Both the position numbers and the translations under genes were made by a program. A DNA stretch of 64,000 nucleotides from Acanthacorydalis orientalis (Eukaryota > Arthropoda > Insecta > Megaloptera > Corydalidae), in assembly GCA_034766995.1 (NCBI GenBank), contig CM068316.1, positions 30,297,295-30,361,294 on the forward strand, in the 5' to 3' direction. The notes under the pieces were generated by a model. That model was not told where the DNA came from. It searched no databases and saw nothing but the letters and a program-made list of their open reading frames with translations. How positions within the stretch are numbered: position 1 is the first letter of the stretch; each line of letters starts with the position of its first letter. Below are positions 1 to 11,979 of this stretch, one piece after another.

Positions 1-493
1 CAGTAAACCTCTTTTTAACAAAGATAATTTCCATGTAGTTTTAATAAACATGTGAATATTATCTACTTTCAGATATGAAAATTTTATCTTGATCTTTATA
101 AAAAATAAGATTCTAGCTGTATTAATTAAAAAATAGAAAAAAATACGACTGAATTTTAATAAAATATTAAAAATATTTGTTTCAGAATTGAAAGTTTTAT
201 TATAATAAATATAAAACCATGTTTTCCCACATTCACTCTTAATTTTAAATATAAACATGTAGATATTATATCTCAATTACTAATTTTACATTGTTCATAT
301 GAAATTTTGTACAAAAATAAAAATGTTTTAAATGTTGACTATATATAATAAAAGTTGACGACTCATTTAATATAGAGAAGATGCGATCGATAATTACTTT
401 ACTAGACACTATAACAATATTAATTAGTAACGCACTTTATACGATGAACATCTGGATTAAAGGTACTGACGTTTATATTGTTAATTTATTTAG
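1..493. other. AT-rich sequence, no gene seen
   Basis: No convincing open frame, repeat or element end was found here. A short pyrimidine-rich stretch ending in TAG just before position 494 could be the splice acceptor of the next feature. Confidence 0.5.
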
Positions 494-498
494 GGGGT

Positions 499-669
499 AT
501 GGATAAATGTTTCATAATAAAGTTCAGCAATATCGTTGCGGAGAAACCTGATGACACGGGTGAACATAAGTTTAATGAGAGACTGAATGCAGATCGTGAC
601 TAACAAGTTAGTGTAACTTCAGCAGAAGAAGATATCAGTGATAAATACCCTCAAGAGAAAATCAATAAG
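499..669 (+). CDS. possible host exon or pseudo-exon, function unknown
   Basis: From an ATG at 499 the frame runs 34 codons to a TAA at 601-603, then stays open for another 22 codons to AAG before GTAAAT at 670. The composition is coding-like and rich in D, E, K and N, unlike its surroundings (for example AEEDISDKYPQEKINK after the stop). A TTTATTTAG acceptor lies immediately upstream. Either the gene ends at 601, or this is one exon carrying a stop (pseudogene or base error). I do not recognise the protein. It is on the opposite strand from the main candidate gene, so it would be a neighbour. It could be chance in a locally less AT-rich patch. Confidence 0.3.
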
Positions 670-767
670 GTAAATAACATTCAGGCTGAAAATGTCTATT
701 AAGCAAATCAAACTTTTATTAAATTATTTATAAATGTTTAATTCACTTAAGTACGTGTGTGTAATAG

Positions 768-768
<1 letters not shown>

Positions 769-842
<74 letters not shown>

Positions 843-843
843 A
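769..843. repeat. (TA)n microsatellite
   Basis: About 60 bases of uninterrupted TA dinucleotides, ending in a short (GTAT)n tail. Confidence 0.95.
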
Positions 844-1194
844 TAATTTAATATACACAACAATAAGTACATGAAAATGAAAACTGAATTTATACTTAAA
901 GAAGTTATTTAATACTCATACAAATATATACGAGTATATATATTTGTATATATTGATTGATAAACTACTACTATTTTTCCACATACAAAGATATTTTTCT
1001 GTCTTGTGAATGCTAACTTTTATGTATAATTATATCACTCAGTATCTTCTAACATTTTTAGTACCAGTAAGCATGTATTAAGGCTGATTGTTTTATTCGC
1101 AGAATGATCCAAAAAAGTTAATCTTCCTATGATGAATCATGTTAGTTTTTACTTTTCAAAATGTTCCATTTTGAAATGTATTTACTTTTACTAT

Positions 1195-1566
1195 CATCTT
1201 ATCAACATTTCGTAAGCTTCCTACAATCCGTTGTTTGTTATACTGTGCACAGCAGCCGTTACGGTTTAGGCATCTCTTCAATTATCTTAAAATACTTCTC
1301 CTTTAAAATTTTTTTGAGTCATGGAAACAAGATGCCACATTAGCCTTGGACATCTCAGCACTTGCTGCTTCTACTCTAACGAAATATTGTATGGCATCTA
1401 ACGAATACAAATAGCTATGATTTTTCGAGACACTGACAATTTTGTGAACATTTCCGTAGGAATTTTTCATTCTTTCGACCAGTTGTCAAAGTGCAATTCG
1501 TTTATCTTCATCCAAAATTTTCTCGTGAAGTTTCTTTAGGTGTTGTGTAGATGCCTGACTTGCTCT
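1195..1566 (-). pseudogene. degenerate open frame, probably an old transposable element
   Basis: Read on the minus strand from about 1566, a frame gives protein-like sequence (for example HLKKLHEKILDEDKRIAL, then QLVERMKNSYGNVHKIVSVS and VEAASAEMSKANVASC) broken by one in-frame stop and then by a frameshift and several stops near 1290. The residue mix and the decay resemble a dead transposase or a processed gene fragment. I could not assign it to a superfamily. No terminal inverted repeats were found. Confidence 0.35.
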
Positions 1567-1619
1567 TTTATCATTCACTCATTTCGTTAAGTGTTTCTGA
1601 AGCAGTTAAATCACCCGTA

Positions 1620-2940
1620 ATACAGTAACGGATGACATAACGCTACTTTTACTGTAAATCATCCATAGTATAATGATACCAACTGAGTTTCCGTAGGCAT
1701 TAAACATGGATTAATGAGCAGGCACTACGTACGAGAAGTCAATCCACTAAAGTCGAACATATCACCTTTAGCGGTTGGTTTCGAATAAAATGCGACATTC
1801 AAAAATAAAGCGTTCTTCTATGAATTAAATGATCAGTACTCTTATTAAATGTAATATTTTCTATTTAAAAATAATACTTTTCAAAATGAACAATTTCAAA
1901 ATACATATTTGATATATATTTATAAAAAATACTAATATAGAAATAATAGAGTACAAGTGTTTCAGTCAAATAATACAAGTAATAGCAGATTAGTAAACAA
2001 TTTTTTTTTCATAATTGTCTGCATTATTTTAACAAAAATGATTCATAAACAGTGGTAGAAGATTTTTTTTAAAATATATAAGAAATCTAATAGACTGCAT
2101 AAATTATGTCCAATTATAAATATTCTGAAACAATTACTCCAAATATGAATAGTTTTCTTCTATAGGAAAAAAACAACAGCAAAACTTTAATCTACTATCA
2201 TTTTATCTATTATCATTTTATTTATTATTATTTATAAAGATTTTATTTTAAGATAGTTTATTAGATATATAAAACATGGATGTATTAATATAAAAACATT
2301 GACTCTGGTGGTCACAAACAGAAATAATTGTGTTTTATTAACACTATTTAATTTTTTAATTATTATGACTCAAATTACAGTTTTATGGAAAAATATCTTA
2401 AACATGTTTAAACGTATGTGTTAAAATTTTATAATTAAATGTATTATTCTTAAGCAATACCAAATCTTTACTTTTTTAATATATAATTATAACTCAAGAC
2501 CAAAATAACTAAAAAAAATTTAAGTTAAGAAATGACTATATAATTAAATCCTTAACAACAAGGAAACAGTAATTGAATTTTGATTGCAATAATATGTCTT
2601 TTTATATATTTTATTTATAAAATTTAAATAAATTAAATCAATGAATCAATATAAATTAACAAAATAAATTAATCATTGTAAAATACAATTTTCTACATCA
2701 AGAAATCAGAAATGATTACAGTGTACATTTTATACAACTAATTATTTATAATTAAATTAAGAAGGGAATATGTTTTATAAATTGATAAAATGTAAGTGTT
2801 ATTACTCTAAATATATCAGCATGAAAAAAATATGCGAATGGATGAAAAAAACAATTATTGTCAATCAAATTCTGATAGATATCTTTATTTTTATATAAAT
2901 ATTTTGAAGTGTAAATAATTTCATAAATAACAAACATATT
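1620..2940. other. gene-free AT-rich stretch
   Basis: Homopolymer-rich DNA without a supportable gene. A TTTATT at about 2884-2889 reads as AATAAA on the minus strand and lies some 55 bases beyond the possible terminal exon at 2943-3008. Confidence 0.5.
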
Positions 2941-2942
2941 TA

Positions 2943-3008
2943 TTATTTAATAATTTCTGTAATAATGCCATAAAAATACGCACAACATAAAACTATAAAT
3001 GATGGGTA
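2943..3008 (-). CDS. possible terminal exon of the four-helix membrane protein gene
   Basis: The preceding exon (7374-7436) ends in phase 0. An acceptor (CGTATTAG) at 3009-3010 opens a phase-0 frame of 21 codons ending in TAA: YPSFIVLCCAYFYGIITEII plus K. This would complete a hydrophobic fourth membrane segment and leave a very short cytosolic tail. AATAAA follows on the same strand about 55 bases downstream. Against it, the acceptor tract is weak, and a different frame through the same DNA is also open (IYSFMLCVFLWHYYRNY), as is an alternative AG eight codons later. Another last exon between 0.7 and 7.3 kb cannot be excluded. Confidence 0.28.
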   Translation of the reverse strand, partial: YPSFIVLCCAYFYGIITEIIK

Positions 3009-3051
3009 CTAATACGTTCGATATTCCAATTTGAAATTTTAATATTTATAT

Positions 3052-3110
3052 ATACATACATTATATATATATATTATATATATATATATTATATATATAT
3101 ATATTATATA

Positions 3111-3153
<43 letters not shown>

Positions 3154-3290
3154 ATATTATAATATATATATATATATATATATTATAATATATATATATA
3201 TATATATTATAATATATATATATTATAATATATATATATATATATATTATAATATATATATATATACATACATTATATATATATATTAGG
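3052..3290. repeat. compound (TA)n / TATTATAATA array
   Basis: About 240 bases of TA dinucleotides interrupted at intervals by TATT and TATAATAT units. Confidence 0.95.
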
Positions 3291-3469
3291 GAATCAAGAT
3301 AGTTCTGTCGTTGTTATAACGTACAATAATTCCAAGAATTGTTTACATTTGTTATCAGAGAAATTACAAGAATTGTTTATCAATTATATTAGCATGTGTT
3401 TTACTATTAATTGTTGAATGAATCTCGAACTGTTCACTTTCATTTAAAAAATAATTCTAACCTTTAAAA

Positions 3470-4486
3470 ATGTCTGTAAAAATAGTGTAATACGAGCATT
3501 TTTGCTTTTTGAATTTAAACTTGGGACTAACGCTGTAGAAACTGCAAAAAAAATGTACTGCATTTGGAGGAAAGACTGTTATATCATTAACGTCCCAAAT
3601 ATAACATAAAAAATTTTCTGCTGGGGATGAATCCATTAAAGACGATACCAGATCAGGTAGTCTATCAAATTTAAATATCGACGAAATGGCGACAATTATT
3701 GAAATAAATTCCAGTTTAACGTGTCAATAGCTTGCAGAATTGTTCAAAGTAAGTGACGAAACAGTACGGAAGCATTTACAAAAAATAGGAAATAGGTGCA
3801 AATTATGTACATGGGTACCACAAGAATTAACTTCCAATAACAAATTACAGTGTCTTACAATCTTTACAACTCTTATTTCACAACTAAAATCGGAGAATTT
3901 TTGGATCAAATTTTGACCACTGATGAAAAATGGATTATTTATTCCAACTACAAACGTACTCGCCACTGATTTTCATTAAGTAATTCTGTCCCATAAAGTT
4001 CTAAAAGAAAATTAACACCACGAAAATCATTCTCAATGTTTTGTGGACAAAAGGAATTATTCGCCATGAGTATCTACGAGTGGGTCATATTCTCACGGAA
4101 AACATTTATAGTGAACAACTCCAACGAGTACATGATGGATTACAACAAAAACAGCCAGCATTTGTAAATCGTAAAAAGCTTTTATTTTTGCAAGATAAAG
4201 CACGACCACACGTTCCAGTAGAGACCAGAACAAAAATTATGAATTTAGAGTCAGAGATTATCCCCCATGCGCCGTATTCCCCAGACATATCTTCATCATA
4301 TTATCGCCTATTTTTATCTTTGGACAATCGTATGCGTGGTAAACAATTTAATAATTAAGTAGAATTAAAAATGGAGTTTAAATTTTTTTTAAAAAAATTA
4401 ATCAGTTTTATAAAAATTGAATTTATAAATTATCTTCTCGCTGGGAAAGGGTTGTTCAATGCGAAGGTGGATATTATTATAAATAA
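3470..4486 (+). pseudogene. mariner-family transposase, inactive
   Basis: A DD34D mariner transposase recognisable end to end with frameshifts and stops. Visible parts are the helix-turn-helix region (LAELFKVSDETVRKHLQKIG), the WVPQEL linker, the first catalytic block TTDEKWIIYSN, the second block LLFLQDKARPH and the third block HAPYSPDISSS. The C-terminal RWERVVQCEGGYYYK ends at a stop at 4484-4486. The third catalytic aspartate, normally after the PS of SPDLAPSD, reads as tyrosine, so the protein would be dead even with the frame restored. Spacing of the second and third blocks is 34 residues. The 3' half (4041-4358) is the longest unbroken piece. Clear terminal inverted repeats were not found. 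Confidence 0.9.
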
Positions 4487-4489
4487 AGT

Positions 4490-5045
4490 TACTTTATGTA
4501 AAAATACACAATTGTTTTTTTCTCAATTCAAAAACGATAGCACTTTCTTGGTTACCTGACATATATAATGTATATATATATTTTTTCCCTGGACTAACCA
4601 TCACTTTTTTCAGAAAAAAAATATCTAAAGTATTAATCATGTTCAGCAGACGTAGCAGTTGTATAATATTTAATGATTTCTTACTAAAATGTTCTGATGT
4701 AATGCTGATATCCAACATTTTAATTAATTAGTTAATTTAATATCAATGTTACTTTAGTAAGCAAGTTTTGTGATGTCATGCAAGTAATAACAGAATCATT
4801 TAATAAATATGACTATACAGTTATACAACTGTTGTCTGTTAAAAACGACTATTGCCTATGTTCAACCAATTGAGCACATACTACTTCTGTTATAGAAACG
4901 AGTACTTAGTTTCAGCTGAAAGACTGTGTTCTGTGTTTAATGATTTCAATATCTACCATTTAGTTTCCGTACATGTACTGTACTCAGTACTGTTAAGAAT
5001 GTATGAAGGTGATTTACTAAATATGATGATGATATTTTCTGATCG
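4490..5045. other. gene-free stretch
   Basis: AT-rich DNA. An open frame of 110 codons starts at 4852 but shows no domain, no splice signal and runs into a transposon-like end, so I do not call it. Confidence 0.4.
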
Positions 5046-5049
5046 TGCT

Positions 5050-5142
5050 CAACCAAATCTTATAAATAATAATCGATGTGTCGAAATATATTGCGCGAAA
5101 CCCCAGGGTACCGAGGAACACATTTTGAAGAGCACTAATATA
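5050..5142. mobile_element. possible hAT-type MITE end
   Basis: The stretch with GCGCGAAACCCCAGGGTACC followed by GAGGAACACATTTTGAAGAG resembles the GC-rich ends of non-autonomous hAT elements, which often carry paired GGTTCC/GGAACC blocks. The resemblance is from memory. The other end and the 8-base target duplication were not identified. Confidence 0.3.
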
Positions 5143-5824
5143 GTATTTCTCTATGATATTTTCCTTCTAACCTTTTTTGTTTAATAGTTCATAATACTTC
5201 TTGTAGTAACTTAGTGATTTCTTTTACTTTGAATCCTGATAGCATGTTATATGAATTAAAATTTGTCTTCTGTTTTCCAGTTATTTTTTTATCTTGAATG
5301 TTTTTTTTTTTTTGAAATTATCAATAATACTATGCACTACGTTTCAAAAATTGATATTATTTTGTATAAAACATTACTCTAATTTGCTTTAATAGTGCAT
5401 AGTCGCAATTCCACTATTTAATAATGCAAATTAATTCTTAATTTTACTTTTTCTTCCGAAAAAAGATAAAACTATTTTTTTAGGTATATGGTGTATAAAA
5501 ATATAACAGAATATTTTCGTTTATTATTCATTCACTTTTATTAAATACTTTTTTCATAAAAAGATGAACTATGATCCATAAATAATAATTAATTTACAAA
5601 AATTAATCCGATATCTTGTGCGATTCAAATATATTTACTAAAAAAACAGGAAATGAAAGAAAATATTTTTAGTTCGTTTTAAATTTTCAAATATCTGTGT
5701 ATTTTCACTATATTGATATAGATAAATAATAATCTTACCACTGTTTATCATGAATTCGATACATCACAAATTATTTTCATATCATTTATTTTTTTTTATA
5801 TTATTAAAGATTATATTACAGCAT

Positions 5825-5884
5825 GTTTAGTTTGGTTATTGGGGTTTTACCGTGATTCAACAGCTAAAGTGATTAGCGCCCGAG
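5825..5884. repeat. dispersed repeat, copy 1
   Basis: The sequence around GTTATTGGGGTTTTACCG and GTGATTAGCGCCCGA is matched at 33217-33274 by GTTATTGGGGATTTAGGG and GTCATTAGCGCCCGA, with a similar spacer. Two copies in one window indicate a dispersed repeat (element end or SINE-like), family unknown. Confidence 0.6.
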
Positions 5885-6145
5885 ATAACATATTTAGAAT
5901 TCTGTACTTTAAAATATATACGTTTTTAGGATTGCATGTTGATGACTAACAGACACTGACATCTGTGTGACAAAACATGAATTATACTCGGTTATTGATT
6001 TTTTTGAGGCCAAAACATTTAGATTTCGATTTCTATATAAATGTTTCACACCTTAATCTCCCATAATATTTTAAAAATAATAATTCTTTATATAGTTAGT
6101 ATTTTTTTAAAATCATAACATTGTTTTAATACATTTAGTTTTCTT

Positions 6146-6146
<1 letters not shown>

Positions 6147-6195
<49 letters not shown>

Positions 6196-6199
6196 CATA

Positions 6200-6233
<34 letters not shown>

Positions 6234-6234
6234 C

Positions 6235-6274
<40 letters not shown>

Positions 6275-6288
6275 ATGTATGTGTATAC
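6147..6288. repeat. (TA)n array with TACA interruptions
   Basis: About 140 bases of TA repeats with TACATA variants, ending in (TGTA)n directly before a perfect GC-containing hairpin. Confidence 0.95.
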
Positions 6289-6310
6289 TAACGTTGCGAA
6301 AGCAACGTTA
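6289..6310. other. perfect hairpin with GAAA loop
   Basis: TAACGTTGCGAAAGCAACGT plus TA forms a 9-base-pair stem closed by a GAAA loop. The core GCGAAAGC is known from oligonucleotide work to fold into an exceptionally stable DNA mini-hairpin. It abuts the end of a TA array. Confidence 0.8.
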
Positions 6311-6667
6311 AAAATTTTTTTAGCCAATAGAACATAATTGAAATAGTGATTGTTATATAATTTATCTTGTACTATTTACTATAGTCTGATATTCATTTAA
6401 CGTTAGTAATATATAATGTTGTGTATATGAAATATTAAAATAATTTAATTTTTACTTATAGTTTATTTCTTGCTTTGAAATCTAAAATTGAATTATGCTA
6501 AAAATAAAGACCATTTAATCACCTCACACGTCTACTTTGAAAATTAAAGGTCTTATGGAGGAGATAGTGTGACTACATTAATATTAAAATGCACATCCTT
6601 TCTGTATTGGACGTATACATTTTTGTTCACAGCTTAAGACTAAGAAGATGGTAAACGTACGTCCCTT

Positions 6668-6671
6668 TCTT

Positions 6672-6707
<36 letters not shown>

Positions 6708-6710
6708 CAT
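6668..6710. repeat. (TC)n-(TA)n compound microsatellite
   Basis: A CT tract passes directly into a TA tract. Confidence 0.95.
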
Positions 6711-7373
6711 ATAAACACAGACAGGCAATAAAAGTATTATCAGCAATGTATAATAGACTGAAAAAGTATAACAATTTTTATCTATAATATAGCCTAATAT
6801 TGCATCTCAATATATATCAAATTGTCTTCATTTATGAGTAAGCTTCGAAATTTTATTAGAAAAATTACCATTGATTTTTTCAAATATCATCTCTCTTTTT
6901 TTTATTTAATAACACATAGAAAATACGTTCTTTACAATTTTTATTTTAAACATTTTTCAGCCTATAATTTTCAAGTCTACATTAAATTTGGTGCCATCTA
7001 AATTAAAAATGAGGCAACCACGTATGAATTCAATTAATAAAAAAAATATAAAAATCAAAAAGCACGAAATTAATAATAAAAATAGTTTTATTATCTTAGA
7101 AATAAACGAAATAATAATGTAACGGCATTAATTTCACATGTAATCAAATTAGGATAATTCAACCATTTTGGATGATCTATGTATTCAAACCAATAAGATA
7201 TACATAAATCAATAAGATCTAAGTGATAAACTGTAAAGAATTATTTACTTTTCCTGTTTTACAATTAATAATAACCCTAAAAATATAACGAACATTCCAT
7301 TTTTTCGCCTTTATATATATATATACATACGAACATTCCTTAAGATAACGTGCATATAATTATAGATACTTAC

Positions 7374-7436
7374 ATGTAATGTTAGTAGAAAAAAATCCAA
7401 TGTAAAGATTATAGCATTTGTTGGATTGAACTTTAA
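7374..7436 (-). CDS. exon of four-helix membrane protein gene (fourth helix)
   Basis: Sixty-three bases read on the minus strand with a strong acceptor (TTTTTGTTTTGCAG) at 7437-7438 and a strong donor (GTAAGTATC) before 7374. The only sensible frame is phase 0 to phase 0 and encodes 21 residues, LK followed by FNPTNAIIFTLDFFLLTLH. It starts the fourth predicted membrane segment, joining in frame to the exon at 11129-11224. The pattern of a short polar loop (KFNP) then an aromatic helix is what I remember of small insect four-helix proteins of the DUF4728 type. That family assignment is inference. A chance open frame with two good splice sites is the alternative. Confidence 0.7.
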
Positions 7437-8143
7437 CTGCAAAACAAAAAATATTTAATTTCAGTAATATGTTCATAATAATAATAAAAGATTTTAAACA
7501 TAACCCAAAATACGAAATGTATTACAAAATTCGGACTCATGAATCATATACAATAATTGGTATTATTAACAGATGATATATATATATACATATATATTAT
7601 CCAAGAGAAATCAATGAAAAGGTGAAATAATAAAATTAAAAAAATTATGGAAATCAGTGAAAAAGAGAGGCATTTAATTGTACAAAATGAAAAATCATAG
7701 AAGAGACCTTTATCCAGCAGTAGATTGACAGATACTGATGATGACGATGTATATAAAGTAAGAAAATTCGAAACAATATTACAAAAATAAATCAAAATAT
7801 GTTAAAATTTTCTCGAACAAGATTCGAAGTTGGGTTTTAAATGTTTTATAAAATCAATGTTATACTGGGTGTATTAAGCTAGTTGCATAGATATTGACTA
7901 AAATAGTCAGTCATATACTCAAACTTTTATGTTAATACAAAAAATTAAACAATTTAAAATTCGAAATTGCAACAAAAAAAAATAAAAATTGAAAAAGAAA
8001 ATGTAATTTTTCCAGACGGATATTTGAATTCAGATTTCGAATTCTCACATGGTTCACATTATTATATTGATCAGCTAGATTTTTTGTGTACATATTACAG
8101 TCAAGATCATAATGATATAATATTTGGGGTCTTATGAATATTG

Positions 8144-8412
<269 letters not shown>

Positions 8413-8536
8413 TGATGCATACGTAAGTTTGAGTCTTTTTTGTGCCCTAATACAATTATTTAAAATTTAATAAAATATTTTCTCTTTGTGTTCATAAAAG
8501 ATTGGTATCGAAGTCTGTGAAACTTTATGTCATGTT

Positions 8537-9297
8537 TTAACCCTTAGAACCCTGTTATGACCCGAGTGTGTGTGGTCGGCGTCAGAAGTTTGTATTCAAC
8601 AATTAAAACATAGACAGTCTGGCCGGTGCATAAGAAGGCATATTGCATATATTATAGCAGACTAGTGTTGACACGGGTTTTTATCAGATTTTTTCGTGCT
8701 GTCAACAAAAGCAATTCAGTTTGCAATTTGAGTCAGTTCACAATACAACACAGCACAATTCAGAATCGGATCTGCATTGATCATTACTAAAATAAAATAC
8801 ACTTATTATTAAATTAATAAGTGCGTGTAGTTTTGACATTACAGAAGGTCTGCATATGTTTACTGCACAAACTCATACTTGTACAAACCCTATAAGCATG
8901 CAAACCGGCCTGAAGAAGCAACGCATATACCCGACTGCCCTGCCTCTGTAGCTACCATAACGTAATCATAATACTATGACTCCGTATAGCGGCCCGCATA
9001 TAAAAAGGCATAAAAAGTGTATCATTCCAAGGTTGAATACTGGAGATGCATTGATTTTTATTTCTTATAATTTTTTTATTTATACTTATTTATATATTGA
9101 TATATATGTTTTATATTTTATATGTTATATTTTTTATATTAATATATTTTTATGTTTTTTTATTGTCTCATCTATTATATTATCTTTTTATACAATAAAC
9201 AAATAAATACTATTATGTTGATAATTTGTCAAATATTGCTCAACAGCCCAGGGTCACAGTGCTAGTAAGATGAGGAGCTTAGGGTTCAAAGGGTTAA
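8537..9297. mobile_element. piggyBac-type non-autonomous element with TTAA duplication
   Basis: The left end reads TTAACCCTTAGAACCCT and the right end, reverse-complemented, TTAACCCTTTGAACCCT. These are 13-base terminal inverted repeats with one mismatch inside TTAA at both sides (8537-8540 and 9294-9297). This is the hallmark of piggyBac integration. The interior of about 750 bases has no transposase frame and is less AT-rich than the flanks, so this is a MITE or a deleted derivative mobilised in trans. It lies between two candidate exons, so it would be intronic. Confidence 0.85.
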
Positions 9298-9369
9298 TTA
9301 TAATCTCACAAAACAATAGTTAACACAATGAGCGACTAAATCTATACATTCTAATAATGTATTCAGTAC

Positions 9370-10055
9370 GAGTTCGTATAAGGAAAAAACGCTGCTCAGG
9401 CATATAAATTATTAAGCTCTGTTTTTTGAGAGGATGTATAACACTACTTCCAAGTTTTGGTTTCGAGATTTTAAAGCTACTGATTTTTATGTGAATGACC
9501 GAACACGCTCTGAACACCGAGAAAATTGAATTTAAATGATTTTTGAACAGTATTGAATGAAAATGCATCACAGATGTAAGAAAACTGTACGGAACAATTA
9601 ACAGTCAATTTAAAGATAGTTTAGAGAAAATTTAGAATTTCGCAAAGTGAGTATGACATGAACTCGTGAAACACCAATGTCTGCTGGTTCAACACATACA
9701 TTCCGTTTCTTGCTAAAGTAAGGATTTTTTATGGGAAATTGTTACCGGTGACAAAAAATATATCATGTACGACAATTTTAATTCCACATATTTATGGGTA
9801 GACTTCAACCAAGCATCAAGATCATGGAAAAACTGAAATTCCATTCCACAAAGATCATATAATGTATCTAATAGGATATAAAAGGAGTATTACTTACGAT
9901 CTCCTCCAACAGTGAAACGATTAATATTGAATGCTACGGTCGTTAATTAATAATTTAGTCGATAAAATAGTACAAGAAACATATAGACTGGACAAAGAAG
10001 CTGAAAGGTCATTTTGGTACACAACAACGGTAGGAAGAAGTTGAACGGTATGAAC
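9370..10055 (+). pseudogene. mariner transposase relic
   Basis: Frame-shifted mariner transposase. Its N-terminal region reads KATDFYVNDRTRSEHREN (counterpart of the mariner FNVNDRPRSGRP segment), and the first catalytic block reads IVTGDKKYIMYDN then YLWVDFNQAS (counterpart of TGDEKWI...WVDPGQ). After that, similarity fades through the segment before LHDN. The aspartate of GDK is kept, the later catalytic positions are unreadable. The WVD-Q pattern points to the mauritiana/mellifera side of the family. Confidence 0.75.
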
Positions 10056-10266
10056 AAGTTGAATAAATAAATATATATATATATATATATACACTATTAT
10101 GTAACCATTTTTGACAAAAACTAAACTAATATTAAACTAGAGAAATATAAACAATATCATAAATGAATAATGCATATTTGACATATCTACACAGAAAAGA
10201 AATTATTATATTAATACACAATAATTATTTTTAGTATCTTCATTATTTTTTTGTACGATATATATA

Positions 10267-10298
<32 letters not shown>

Positions 10299-10897
10299 AA
10301 TATTTTAAACAGTAAATATTCTTTAATTTCACAATAATTTTTTTGTATAATTCCATAAATAACTTGTAAGAAATACATTAATATTTTTATTATCTCTAGA
10401 CGTTCCCTTAAATTTACTTTACACCTCAATGTTAAGAGATATTTAATTATCCAAATTTAATATTTACTACCGACCTAGCCTTATTTAAATAATAAATTGG
10501 ACTAACAAAAGTAAGTTATCCCTTCTAATGGATTGAATTCTTTTAAAACTTAGTATATCCAATTATTAAATAGGAATATTTCTGAATGGTAAATAATTCT
10601 GTGATACTTATTTTTAGTTTATCAGTAAAATTTGAAATAGTTTGTTAATTTAAATATATAATTAATTAAGTGCTCGAAATAATAATTCATACTTTAATAC
10701 AAAAATATGAAAAATATTTAAAAGTTCTAAAATAAAAATAATTAAAAGATATTTCTAAATTGGTATTAAATATTTTCATTTATTCAATATTAACATTATA
10801 TAACCGTATATCCAATATTAATAACATAAACTAACTAAAATGAGTAACAGTACACTGATTTTCATATAGAAATTTAAACATATATACACACATACAA

Positions 10898-10991
10898 TAT
10901 GTATATATATATATATATATATATTTAAATGTATGTGTGTATATAAATATATATATATATATATATATGTGTATGTATATATATATATATG
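10898..10991. repeat. (TA)n array with central TGTATG
   Basis: TA repeats interrupted by TTTAAATGTATGTGTGTA. Confidence 0.9.
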
Positions 10992-11128
10992 AACAAGGAT
11001 CGATTAAATTATTTCGTACACGAGTTCATAACTTCTGAAAAAAGACTTTTGAAAATAGCGTACGTGTATTTTATGCCTAAGTCATTACATACATGCATAC
11101 ATATATAAACAAACTTATATAAACTTAC

Positions 11129-11224
11129 CGTAATTTTCAAAAAAATGAATAAGGCAAATGCAAGGTCCAAAATTACTACAATTATTACTATTATTATCCA
11201 AGGAAGGAGATACATTCTTTCATC
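11129..11224 (-). CDS. exon of four-helix membrane protein gene (third helix)
   Basis: Ninety-six bases on the minus strand, acceptor ATATTTTTAG at 11225-11226, donor GTAAGTTT before 11129, phase 0 to phase 0, 32 residues. It begins with the polar DERM and continues YLLPWIIIVIIVVILDLAFA then LFIFLKIT, one long membrane helix with a buried aspartate. The short charged turn (GLYR from the previous exon, DERM here) between helices two and three, followed by LLPW, matches the remembered layout of insect DUF4728-like proteins. It joins 20113-20198 upstream and 7374-7436 downstream without a frame break. Confidence 0.78.
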
Positions 11225-11528
11225 CTAAAAATATTAAAAACATTACAATTATTCGTTCATAAATAAATGCACATATATATATATATATATATATACAAAG
11301 GATTAATGTTTCATAACAAAATATCAGTTTGGAAAATGACAGTTATATAATTATCTCATGTATCATTAATTTTTAATACTGGTAAGTATTTAAAATGTAA
11401 GAAAAATTTATATTGATACAAGTTAGTGGACGGAATGTCAATTTCAAGAGAGCATTATGATATTTGGAAGATTTAAAATTATTTTAGTAATTTACAAAAG
11501 AGTCTTTTAAACGTTATTTTGTATAGGA

Positions 11529-11726
11529 ACCATGCTCATTATTTTTTACTAAATACAACAACGAGATTCTGCTGGTTAGTAGTGCTAACAATACCACTAG
11601 CTATAACTAAAGTTGTTTAATTTACTAAGAATAAGTTTCATATTACTACTGCATCTGGTGGTTTCTAAAGCACTCCTAATTATTAAGACCTAGCTATGGA
11701 ATTAAGAAACGATTATGAGCATGGTC
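11529..11726. repeat. inverted-repeat unit, possible MITE
   Basis: ACCATGCTCAT near 11529 recurs inverted as ATGAGCATGGT near 11716-11726, with weaker inverted similarity inward (TAGTGCTAACAATACCAC against AGTGCTTTAGAAACCAC on the other arm). The unit is about 200 bases. No target duplication could be settled. Confidence 0.45.
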
Positions 11727-11859
11727 TTAAATCTTAGAGCAGAATCAATAATTTACAGTTTTTATATTTGTATCTTTTTGCAACTGAAGTATTGAACGTG
11801 CTAACGAAAAAATATGTTCTAAATTATATATACAAAGGAGTATTACATATATAAATGTA

Positions 11860-11870
11860 AATATATATAC

Positions 11871-11935
<65 letters not shown>

Positions 11936-11976
11936 GAGGTAGGTAGATAAATACCGTGTGTGAGAGAGAGAGAGAT
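11860..11976. repeat. (TA)n-(GATA)n-(GA)n compound microsatellite
   Basis: TA repeats pass into GATA repeats and then, after a short gap, into GAGAGAGA. Confidence 0.95.
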
Positions 11977-11979
11977 TAA

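Noticed and set aside
4852..5184. 110-codon open frame on the plus strand
   Set aside because: No domain, overlaps the hAT-like terminus, no splice context.
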